A stretch of DNA of 21,687 bases. Origin: Azophilus sp964638775. Its GTDB lineage: Bacteria > Pseudomonadota > Gammaproteobacteria > Pseudomonadales > Azotimanducaceae. The notes beneath the pieces are model-generated. The model did not search any database, was not told where the DNA came from, and worked only from the letters and a program-made list of their open reading frames with translations. A program made the position numbers and the translations under genes. The DNA lies in NCBI GenBank assembly GCA_964638775.1, contig CAZWZH010000246.1:1-21687 (forward strand), in the 5' to 3' direction. This document shows positions 15,543 to 21,687 of this stretch, in pieces (the stretch's first letter is position 1; every line of letters begins with the position of its first letter).

Positions 15543-16676
15543 GTGCTCGAGAATGTAAAGGCACCATACCGAATCGGCGTGATGGTCGACCTGCCCGGGT
15601 TTCCGGGGCTAACGGACATGTTTCCCCTGGCGGTGAAATTCGCGCTGCAGGAGGCCCATGAGTCCGGCCTGATCGACCGTCCCGCGGAAGTGATCGAGAA
15701 CGAGCATACCGGCCAGCCCTGGGGCGACGGCAACGTATCCCGAAATGCCTATCTCGAGATGGTCGACGAACACCAGGTGCTGGCCATCGCGGGCCCCATG
15801 ACCACGGACAACGCCCTGGCGGTTCTCGACCTGGTGGAGGAGCGCCGGGTACCGGCCATCACCATCTGCGGAACCCAGGAGTACGTCGGCCGCTACGCCT
15901 TCAACCTGTCCAACGGCAACCTGGCCGACGAACCGGCGTACATGGCCGCCTGGCTGAAGAGCCGCGGACACCGGCGCGTGGCGGTGCTGCGCGACTATCC
16001 GTCCCGAATCGGCCTGGAATACCACCGGTTTTTCGAGTACGCCTGCCAGCAGTTCGACCTCGACATCATTGCCGTCGGCAACGTGTTTCCCAATGCACCG
16101 GAGGGCGAGTTGACGGAAATCATGGGGCGGCTCAAGGCCACCGATGCCCAGGCGCTCGTCTACCTCGGTTTCGGCGGGATCACCCCCTTTCTCAACAAGG
16201 GACTGCGCAACAACGGCTGGGACCCGGACCGCATCATGTGCACCGCATTCGTCCAGGCAACCTACAACGAGCCGTTCGCGCGCAACATCGAGGGCTGGCA
16301 CGGCGTCGACCAGTACGACGAGCGCAACACCAGGTTTCGCGACATGCTGGCCCGTTGCGAGCAGGCCACCGGGCAGGCGCTGGTTCCCAACAGCGCGACG
16401 AGTTCCGGCTACGACATCGGCAAGTGCATCGCCATCGCCCTCTCGCGCATGGAGGTCGCCACGCCCGAGGCGGTCGCAACGGCCCTGGAAAGCATCCGCA
16501 TGCTACCGGCGATGACCGGGGGGTCGGGCACCTATATCACCTTCGGGCCACACGACCACCGCGGATTCAAGGGGCTCGACTACCTGAACGTGCGCGTGTC
16601 CAGAGACGGCCAAAGCCATCTCATGCCGTTCGAGTTCGGGAGAGCGGGGACGCCAGCCGCACCTGTTCACGAATGA
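15543..16676 (+). CDS. Periplasmic-binding-fold protein (ABC type 1) without signal peptide
   Basis: The 377 residues have the two-lobe fold of branched-chain amino acid/amide binding proteins (Peripla_BP_6). It opens YRIGVMVDLPGFPGLTDMF. Then come 'EHQVLAIAGPMTTDNALAVL' and VPAITICGTQEYVG for lobe one, GHRRVAVLRDYPSRIGLEYHRFF for the hinge region, and 'DAQALVYLGFGGITPFLNKG' for lobe two. The start is GTG 15543. An in-frame TGA lies 12 codons upstream and no hydrophobic leader or lipobox cysteine exists, so the protein should stay in the cytoplasm. No ABC permease or ATPase gene is nearby. It could act as a cytosolic ligand sensor or chaperone for the AveC partner, or be a transporter component that lost its export signal. 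Confidence 0.7.
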   Translation: MLENVKAPYRIGVMVDLPGFPGLTDMFPLAVKFALQEAHESGLIDRPAEVIENEHTGQPWGDGNVSRNAYLEMVDEHQVLAIAGPMTTDNALAVLDLVEERRVPAITICGTQEYVGRYAFNLSNGNLADEPAYMAAWLKSRGHRRVAVLRDYPSRIGLEYHRFFEYACQQFDLDIIAVGNVFPNAPEGELTEIMGRLKATDAQALVYLGFGGITPFLNKGLRNNGWDPDRIMCTAFVQATYNEPFARNIEGWHGVDQYDERNTRFRDMLARCEQATGQALVPNSATSSGYDIGKCIAIALSRMEVATPEAVATALESIRMLPAMTGGSGTYITFGPHDHRGFKGLDYLNVRVSRDGQSHLMPFEFGRAGTPAAPVHE

Positions 16677-16754
16677 ACGTAGCGAGGTTGGCAAGAGTAG
16701 TGAAGACGCGGGGTGGCGCGGAGTAAGAGAGCGCTTGAAGCGTACTTGACAGCA

Positions 16755-16793
16755 CGTTGAGCAAGCGGCGGTAACAGGTGCGCGCGCTCAACG
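16755..16793. terminator. Inverted repeat in the convergent gap
   Basis: CGTTGAGC (16755-16762) pairs with GCTCAACG (16786-16793) across a 23-base GC-rich loop. It lies between the ends of the binding-protein and SDR genes. There is no T-run, so it is only a possible bidirectional terminator. Confidence 0.25.
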
Positions 16794-16859
16794 CGTTCCA
16801 CAGCCTCTCGTGCGGGCCAAGCAGATCATCTGACGTTGGCCCGAAGTGCAGCGGGCCGG

Positions 16860-17750
16860 TCAGAGAAAGTCACTCGCGGCCTCTTCGGACCAGGACCAAA
16901 GCCGCTCGGCCAGTTGGGCATTGCCCGCCACCCTGCTGTGGCGGACACGGCGGCATTTGGCGAAGTACTGCCCGTTGACGCCCCCGACCTCCGGGCTCGC
17001 GGCAACGAAACAGGTGGTGGCGGCGCCCTGGGGCACCGTGACGCAGATGGGTTTGGAGAAGAAGTAGGCCAGCGTGTTGGAGAGCCCGGCGTCATTGCCG
17101 AGCCCCGTCTTGATGATACCGGGATGAACAGCGTTGGCTGTGCCGCCGCTATCCGACAACCTTGTTGCCAATCCCTTGGCGTGCAAAATGTTGGCCAGCT
17201 TGGCCCGACCGTAGCATTGCCAGGGGCGATAGCCGCGCGAGCCGTCCAGATTGTCGAAGTCGATGCCGTACCGCCTGGGCGCGAAGTACTTGTGCGCGTC
17301 GCTGGAAACGAGCACGACCCGGCCCCGGCCGGATCGCCTGATCGCCTCGAGCAGGCGATGCGCCAGCACGAAATGGCCCATGTGGTTGACGGCGAACTGG
17401 GATTCGAGGCCGTGCAACAGCGCAAGTTTGCTGGGCGCCATGATGCCGGCGTTGGCGACCAGGATGTCGATGGTGTCGGCCATCTCCTGGATGGACTCGG
17501 CGCAGTTCCCGACGGATCGCCAATCACCCAGTTCGCACTCGAACGGGCTGGCATTGCCCGGCGCCCCGTCGCACGCTCGCTCGGCCTTTTCCAGGGTGCG
17601 TGCCAGCCCGAAGACGTGTGCGCCGAGCAGGGAGAGTACGCGCAGGGTTTCCTGGCCGAGCCCCGAATTGACGCCGGTGACGACCGCCGTCCTGCCGGCC
17701 AGATCGATACCTGCCGTGACCTGCTCGGCGGTTCCTACGCGGCCAAACAT
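16860..17750 (-). CDS. Short-chain dehydrogenase/reductase
   Basis: This 296-residue Rossmann-fold oxidoreductase has the NAD(P)-binding motif TGVNSGLG (25-32), NAG (100-102), a catalytic Ser (149/150 in LVSSDAHK), and Tyr180 with Lys184 (YGRAK). Its length and the post-catalytic HPGIIKTGLG resemble the retinol dehydrogenase-like SDR subgroup, so the substrate is probably an alcohol or ketone on a hydrophobic molecule. I chose ATG 17750 (MFGRVGTAEQVTAGIDLAG) because related proteins begin there. An in-frame ATG at 17798 would add 16 Cys-containing residues with no family resemblance. It probably shares a leftward transcript with the amidohydrolase, 172 bases upstream. It faces the binding-protein gene tail to tail. 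Confidence 0.8.
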   Translation of the reverse strand: MFGRVGTAEQVTAGIDLAGRTAVVTGVNSGLGQETLRVLSLLGAHVFGLARTLEKAERACDGAPGNASPFECELGDWRSVGNCAESIQEMADTIDILVANAGIMAPSKLALLHGLESQFAVNHMGHFVLAHRLLEAIRRSGRGRVVLVSSDAHKYFAPRRYGIDFDNLDGSRGYRPWQCYGRAKLANILHAKGLATRLSDSGGTANAVHPGIIKTGLGNDAGLSNTLAYFFSKPICVTVPQGAATTCFVAASPEVGGVNGQYFAKCRRVRHSRVAGNAQLAERLWSWSEEAASDFL

Positions 17751-17922
17751 CACCCGGTTCCCGATTTGGCAGTGGGCGCACGAACCCCCCTCTCGCACGG
17801 CTCATCAACTTCGTCCTGCTCCGGACGCCGGTGCATCTCCCCTCGCGGCGAAAGTTGGTGGGCCATGCTGGCGGCAGCCTCGCAGAAGACTCAACCGGCC
17901 TCTCGTTCCGTCGCCCACCGGC

Positions 17923-19233
17923 TCAGTCGCTGAGTTCCGCCCAACTGTCGGCGGCATAGGCCTCCGCAATGGTTTGGGCGACCTGGCCCATGGTGGGCAC
18001 CTCGCCTTTCGTGTTCGTCTGGATGACGCCCTCGGAGTCGAGGAAGCTCAGATCCACATGCTCCGCCTTGGCACGCAATGCCCCGACAGTGGAATCCTCC
18101 CTCCGCATGCGCTTGAACGGGTCGAACCCGTAGAGGCGCATGGCGTTCAGGTGCGTGATTTTGTCGATTTCCTCGTCGCTGCAGCCCTCGAAGTCGGGAT
18201 AGACGGTTTCCGGGGAACGGGGCCAGGTGCAGTCTGAGTGCGGGTAGTCGCATTCCCAGGTCATGCGGTCGATGCCGGTGACGGCTCGATTCCGTATCGC
18301 CACGTGATCCTTGATGAAGCAGGTATAGAAGTTCCGCTCGAACACCTCGCTCGGCAGCATGTCGCCGAAATCCTGGTGGGTCCAGGCGCTGTGGTGCCGG
18401 TAGGTGAAATCCGCCCGCTCCTTCCAGTGCGGCACCCAGCCGGCACCGCCCTCGGAGAGCGCGAACTTGATCTGCGGGAATTTCCGGCAGATCGGCGACC
18501 AGACGAGGTCTGAGGCGGTATTGAACAGGGTGACCGGCATGTTGGTCACGAACACGTCGACGGGCGATTCTGGAGACGGCGTGGCCAGCGTGGCGTCGTT
18601 GATGTGCAGGTTGATTACGACTTCGTGTTCCTCGCAGACCTGCAAAAGGGGATCCCACCAGCCGGTGTTCCAGCTCGGCAGGCCCTCGCGATTGGGCACA
18701 GGTAGCAGGTTAATGGCGTTGCAGCCCTTGGACTTGACCCGCTTGACCTCCTTGACGGACTTCTCGATGTCCCAGATGGGGACGATGGCCGTCGGAATGA
18801 AGCGGCCCGGATAGGCGCCCGCCCATTCGTCGATGTGCCAGTCGTTGTAGGCGCGAATCGCCTCGCAGGAAAGTGCGTTGTCGTCGGATTTCAGGGCTAG
18901 GCCGTTGTTTACGAACTGCGGGAAGTTCAGGCTGCCGAGTACGCCGTTGGCGTTCATGTCGTCGATGCGGGCGTCCACGTCGTAGCAGCCCTTGCGCAAT
19001 TGGCTGAAGGCGCAGGGCTCCACCCCGTATTCCTCGGGGCGCCGGCCCACCACTGCGTTCAGGCCCAGGTTAGGCATGCGCCGGCCGTTGAATTCCCAAG
19101 CGTCGACGCCCTTGTCGTCGGTGCGCACCTTCGGCATGCGGCTCTTGAACTTGCCGTTGTAGTTGTCAAACACCGTTGGTGGTTCACAGATGTGGTCGTC
19201 GGTGCTGACCAATACCAGATCTTTCATTTCCAT
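17923..19233 (-). CDS. Amidohydrolase-family metalloenzyme
   Basis: This 436-residue TIM-barrel protein belongs to the amidohydrolase_2 group (ACMSD-like decarboxylases and hydrolases). The metal-site landmarks are DDHICEP at the N-terminus (12-18, Asp-x-His in place of His-x-His), His210 in VVINLHIND, Glu261 in ALSEGGAGW and Asp329 in MTWECDYPHSD. The long ACMSD-like barrel strands are in order and no truncation is seen. The substrate is unknown; relatives act on aromatic or cyclic carboxylates. GGGAG lies ten bases before the ATG, and a second in-frame ATG lies two codons in. It is the first gene of a leftward unit with the SDR and is divergent from the AAA+ gene. Confidence 0.8.
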   Translation of the reverse strand: MEMKDLVLVSTDDHICEPPTVFDNYNGKFKSRMPKVRTDDKGVDAWEFNGRRMPNLGLNAVVGRRPEEYGVEPCAFSQLRKGCYDVDARIDDMNANGVLGSLNFPQFVNNGLALKSDDNALSCEAIRAYNDWHIDEWAGAYPGRFIPTAIVPIWDIEKSVKEVKRVKSKGCNAINLLPVPNREGLPSWNTGWWDPLLQVCEEHEVVINLHINDATLATPSPESPVDVFVTNMPVTLFNTASDLVWSPICRKFPQIKFALSEGGAGWVPHWKERADFTYRHHSAWTHQDFGDMLPSEVFERNFYTCFIKDHVAIRNRAVTGIDRMTWECDYPHSDCTWPRSPETVYPDFEGCSDEEIDKITHLNAMRLYGFDPFKRMRREDSTVGALRAKAEHVDLSFLDSEGVIQTNTKGEVPTMGQVAQTIAEAYAADSWAELSD

Positions 19234-19263
19234 GACGGATCAACTCCCATCGCTGCTCTGTTT

Positions 19264-19285
19264 CATGCATTCCATGCATTCCATG
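19264..19285. repeat. Short tandem repeat (CATGCATTC, 2.4 copies)
   Basis: CATGCATTC occurs twice in tandem, followed by CATG, within the divergent intergenic region just upstream of the amidohydrolase start. It may be a slippage product or a regulator-binding cluster. Confidence 0.5.
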
Positions 19286-19330
19286 TGTTTTATGCGCCTT
19301 CCAGGCCATTCCCGACACACGGATCGATCT

Positions 19331-19342
19331 ATAGTATACTAT
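19331..19342. promoter_or_regulatory. Palindromic bidirectional -10 region
   Basis: ATAGTATACTAT is a perfect 12-bp palindrome that contains TATACT, a good -10 hexamer, on both strands (19335-19340 rightward, 19338-19333 leftward). It lies between the divergent amidohydrolase and AAA+ genes, so transcription could start both ways from overlapping sites. The AAA+ ATG is only 15 bases after the rightward hexamer, implying a nearly leaderless message. A dimeric regulator could also use the palindrome. Confidence 0.45.
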
Positions 19343-19354
19343 TAATTTCCGCAC

Positions 19355-20038
19355 ATGCTGAACGTCGCGACAACACGCACCAGCACCGAGCACGAGCGTC
19401 CTGCGCCGCACCACTACATCGCCGTCGGCAACGAAGACGCGGTGTTCGCCGGTGCCTGCCACGAGGCCCTGACTCCGGCGGACTTGGTGGGCCGCTATAT
19501 TCTCAAGGGCAACGACACGGTGTGGCAGGACGGCCCGCTGACCCAGGCTGTCAAGCAGGGTGGCATCTGCTACCTCGACGAGGTGGTAGAGGCCCGCTCC
19601 GACACCGTGGTCGTGCTGCATCCGCTGGCCGACCACCGGCGCGAACTCAACATAGAGCGCCTCGGCGAATGCCTGAAAGCACCGCCGGAATTCATGATCG
19701 TCCTGTCGTACAACCCGGGCTACCAGACACTGTTGAAAGACCTGAAGGCATCGACGCGACAACGCATGGTGGCCATGGACTTCGACTTTCCGCCGGCGGA
19801 TGTCGAGATTCGCGTATTGCGGGAAATCTACGGCATTGAAGCCGAGCTCGCGGACAATCTGGTTCGCCTGGCGGGCGTCATGCGCCGGCTGGAGGCGCCG
19901 GGCCTCTCCGAGGTAGCGTCTACCCGCGCCCTGGTCGCCACCGGAAAGCTGGCGAAGGAAGGAATGACGCCCCGGGATGCGGGCGTTGCCGCCATGGCCA
20001 GCGCACTCAGCAACGATCCGGAAGTTATCCGCGGGTAG
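19355..20038 (+). CDS. NorQ/CbbQ-like MoxR AAA+ protein lacking the Walker A loop
   Basis: The 227 residues match the NorQ/CbbQ/GvpN branch of MoxR ATPases: CHEALTPADLVGRYIL then WQDGPLT, Walker B ICYLDEVVEAR (Asp75-Glu76), sensor 1 LSYNPGYQ (Asn120) and an arginine-finger region KDLKASTRQR (129-138). Normal members have about 37 more residues between the VGNEDAVFA-like start and the CHE motif, carrying LKGPTGCGKT. Here VGNEDAVFAGA (24-34) runs straight into CHEAL, in frame, with no P-loop anywhere. ATP binding should be lost. These ATPases work with a vWA partner, encoded 25 bases downstream, to activate or insert metal into a target enzyme. This is a precise deletion, or a deliberate inactive subunit. 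No good ribosome binding site is visible. Confidence 0.8.
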   Translation: MLNVATTRTSTEHERPAPHHYIAVGNEDAVFAGACHEALTPADLVGRYILKGNDTVWQDGPLTQAVKQGGICYLDEVVEARSDTVVVLHPLADHRRELNIERLGECLKAPPEFMIVLSYNPGYQTLLKDLKASTRQRMVAMDFDFPPADVEIRVLREIYGIEAELADNLVRLAGVMRRLEAPGLSEVASTRALVATGKLAKEGMTPRDAGVAAMASALSNDPEVIRG

Positions 20039-20063
20039 ACCGAACTCATCGAAGAATGTCTGG

Positions 20064-21687
20064 GTGCCTGAGCAGGCTGCGAACGAGAAGGCTACCGCGC
20101 GGAGCGGCTGGCGCGAACTTCTCGACTTTCGCCAGGAGTCCGTCGGGCCCGCTGCCGATGCGGGACTGCGATTCCTGGCATCCGGCATAGCCGGGCAGCC
20201 GGTCGAGATCGAATCCCTGGCGCAGCCGGAACCGAGCTACAGCGACGGCCGGCGCATTTTCCTGGACTCGGGCCTGTCGCCGGCCCGGAGGCCGCTCGTA
20301 GCCGTGGCCCAGGCAGCGCTTCTGGGGGCGGGCAGCCTGGACAGGCAATGGCTCAGGGGCATCAGCCTGCGTCCCAGCGTTGCCGCGCGCTACTTCGCCA
20401 TGGAATTGCCCCGCGCGTTGCAGGCCTGCGAATCCATACTGCCCAGGGGCTTCCTGCGCGAACTGCCCGTGCCGGCCAATCAAAGCGGCAGTGCCCGGGA
20501 ATCGCTGGCGGCGGCTGCCGACCAGCGCGTCCGCGTGCACCCGGCAGTGCCCTGGCTGGGTGGTTTGCGCCCACGCCGCATCCTCGACCAGGACCGTGCC
20601 GGCGCCGGAGGCCGTTCTTCCAGCGCGTTGAAGAGCTTTCGTTTCAGCCCCATCGAAGAACACGATGAGGACGAAGAACTCGATGCCACCGGTGCTTCCG
20701 TGCTGAAAGCGTTCAGTACCCCGCTGGGCGCGCCGGGCTGGCTTGCGGACCTGTTTCAACAGATCCTCGGCCTCGGCCGGGGGTCGGGAGCCGACGACGA
20801 ACAGGATGCCGCCGGTGACGCCCATGCCGGCGGCAGGGTCGCCCAGGGCGGCATGGGCGAGTCGGGTGTCAGCGACAACGTGCTCGCAGACAGCTTGATT
20901 CAGGAGCACCTGCCGCTGTTGCCGGTCAAGAGCGACTGGAAATACCCGGAGTGGCACGAAAGCAGCGGCCGATACCTGCCGGACTGGGTCAGCGTGCACG
21001 AAGTGGAGGCGCCCGTGGAATCGGGTGCGCCCCTGGAAAGTTGCGATGTTTCCATGCACTCCCTGGCGCAACAGCTTTTCCAGGTGGAGGTTGAATTCGA
21101 ATACCATCGCCGGCAACCGGTGGGGGACGACATCGACATCGATGCGCTGATCGATCACCTGGTCGACCGGGCAACCGGCCATTCCCACGAAGAGCACATT
21201 TACTGCAACTCGCAACGGACGCGGCGCGACCTCTGCACCACGCTGCTGGTCGATGTCTCCCGCTCCACTGGGGATCGGCTGCGCGATGGCCGCACCATAT
21301 TCGGCCAGCAGGTGCGCACGGCCCAGTTGATTTCGAAAGCGTTCAGCCATTTCGGTGACCGGGTGGCGGTGTACGCCTTCCATTCCTGGGGGCGTGCGGT
21401 CACCCGCCTGCTGCGGGTGAAGGGATTCGATGAAAACGAAGGCGCGGTCGTGGAGAAGCGTTTCGCCGCGCTCCGGGCATCCGGGCTGACCCGGCTCGGT
21501 GCGGCGATTCGCCATGCGAGTCGGGAACCCGGCGCGCCGGGACGAGGACGTGGAAGGAACAACGCCGAATCTGGGGAAAGAGTTCGCATGCGGGGCTTCC
21601 CTTTCGGCGCGTTAAGCTCGTCCAATGACCTTGCGTACGGCAGGATGATGTGGCAGTGCGCCGAAAGGGAAGCCCCGTATGCGAACT
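20064..21687 (+). CDS. NorD/CbbO-like vWA protein, C-terminal part disrupted (partial)
   Basis: The frame is open from GTG 20064 to the window edge (541 codons). An N-terminal helical region and an acidic linker (IEEHDEDEELD) precede YPEWHESSGRYLPDWV, a signature stretch of NorD/CbbO proteins. The vWA domain follows with MIDAS DVSRS (Asp397, Ser399, Ser401), then FGDRVAVYAFHSWGR and LTRLGAAIRHAS. In the family the next part is a strand ending LLVVTDGEP. Here the sequence becomes Gly/Arg-rich (REPGAPGRGRGRNN) after about 21525 and then runs into a palindromic element at 21581. The second half of the vWA domain is therefore missing. It pairs with the upstream AAA+ gene. A weak GAAG lies before the GTG. 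An antisense open frame covering 20046-21515 is a GC-rich shadow. Confidence 0.75.
   Translation, partial: MPEQAANEKATARSGWRELLDFRQESVGPAADAGLRFLASGIAGQPVEIESLAQPEPSYSDGRRIFLDSGLSPARRPLVAVAQAALLGAGSLDRQWLRGISLRPSVAARYFAMELPRALQACESILPRGFLRELPVPANQSGSARESLAAAADQRVRVHPAVPWLGGLRPRRILDQDRAGAGGRSSSALKSFRFSPIEEHDEDEELDATGASVLKAFSTPLGAPGWLADLFQQILGLGRGSGADDEQDAAGDAHAGGRVAQGGMGESGVSDNVLADSLIQEHLPLLPVKSDWKYPEWHESSGRYLPDWVSVHEVEAPVESGAPLESCDVSMHSLAQQLFQVEVEFEYHRRQPVGDDIDIDALIDHLVDRATGHSHEEHIYCNSQRTRRDLCTTLLVDVSRSTGDRLRDGRTIFGQQVRTAQLISKAFSHFGDRVAVYAFHSWGRAVTRLLRVKGFDENEGAVVEKRFAALRASGLTRLGAAIRHASREPGAPGRGRGRNNAESGERVRMRGFPFGALSSSNDLAYGRMMWQCAEREAPYAN
21528..21541. repeat. 14-bp perfect palindrome near the vWA break
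   Basis: CCCGGCGCGCCGGG lies right where the vWA family similarity stops. It may mark the junction of a rearrangement or be part of the inserted element. Confidence 0.5.
21581..21687. mobile_element. MITE-like palindromic element, 30-bp inverted repeats
   Basis: The segment 21581-21610 begins AGTTCGCATGCGGGG and ends CTTTCGGCGC. It is the inverted complement of 21658-21687 at 29 of 30 positions. The arms enclose 47 bases with no gene. Such long, near-perfect arms around a short core are typical of miniature inverted-repeat elements or the joined ends of an insertion sequence. The right arm finishes exactly at the window end, so the repeat may continue beyond it. Confidence 0.65.

Noticed and set aside
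17751..17922. Possible intron-like or small-gene content between the SDR and amidohydrolase genes
   Set aside because: A GAGCCGTGCGAG stretch recalled group II intron sequence, but no domain V or partner sequences follow, and no coding signal is visible.
20046..21515. Minus-strand open frame of 489 codons
   Set aside because: The plus strand encodes the NorD/CbbO-like vWA protein with family motifs, so the minus frame is a shadow.
1..21687. CRISPR arrays, rRNA or tRNA genes
   Set aside because: No regularly spaced direct repeats and no recognisable tRNA or rRNA sequence was found on reading either strand.

Overview
This is a high-GC (roughly low-to-mid 60s percent by eye) bacterial window, most likely from a proteobacterium and perhaps a gammaproteobacterium. 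The reasons are a near-consensus CTGT-type SOS box, IS110 elements, a P4-like integrase remnant, and a catabolic neighbourhood of SDR, amidohydrolase, AveC-like and NorQ/NorD-like genes. No rRNA, tRNA or core housekeeping gene is present, so the taxonomic placement is tentative. It reads as an accessory region that has been rearranged many times.

Left part (1-7190). A small zinc-finger-like protein runs off the left edge, followed by a decayed tyrosine integrase. Next is a compact two-gene module: a HEAT-repeat protein whose N-terminus carries a textbook beta-clamp-binding motif (QLDLF), and an 807-residue primase-helicase of the TOTE conflict-system type. This pair is the best candidate for a defence or conflict module. 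Converging on it is a one-polypeptide GAF-PAS-histidine kinase-receiver-winged helix protein. It has lost the first half of its GAF domain and carries damaged signature motifs. Upstream of that lies a small S24 (LexA/UmuD-like) domain without catalytic Ser or Lys, placed behind an SOS box.

Middle part (7190-14350). Two IS110-family elements flank an orphan TadG-like vWA protein. IS110-A is broken by one TGA codon and appears to have inserted into the right terminal repeat of a small element. That element carries a phage-type gene with a stop at its second codon. A small gene coupled to tadG by an ATGA overlap is broken in a homopolymer. IS110-B is nearly intact but lacks an in-frame ATG at the expected start.

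Right part (14350-21687). This looks like a metabolic cluster. An AveC-family membrane protein and a periplasmic-binding-fold protein without a signal peptide form a rightward unit. An amidohydrolase and an SDR oxidoreductase form a leftward unit. A NorQ/CbbQ-like AAA+ gene and a NorD/CbbO-like vWA gene form another rightward unit. The amidohydrolase and AAA+ genes diverge from a palindromic -10 region. The AAA+ protein has lost exactly its Walker A segment. The vWA gene loses family similarity about 125 codons into its vWA domain, just before a 107-bp palindromic element that ends at the window edge. The cluster may once have made and matured a redox or hydrolytic system whose target is unknown; parts of it, including the chaperone pair, now look damaged.
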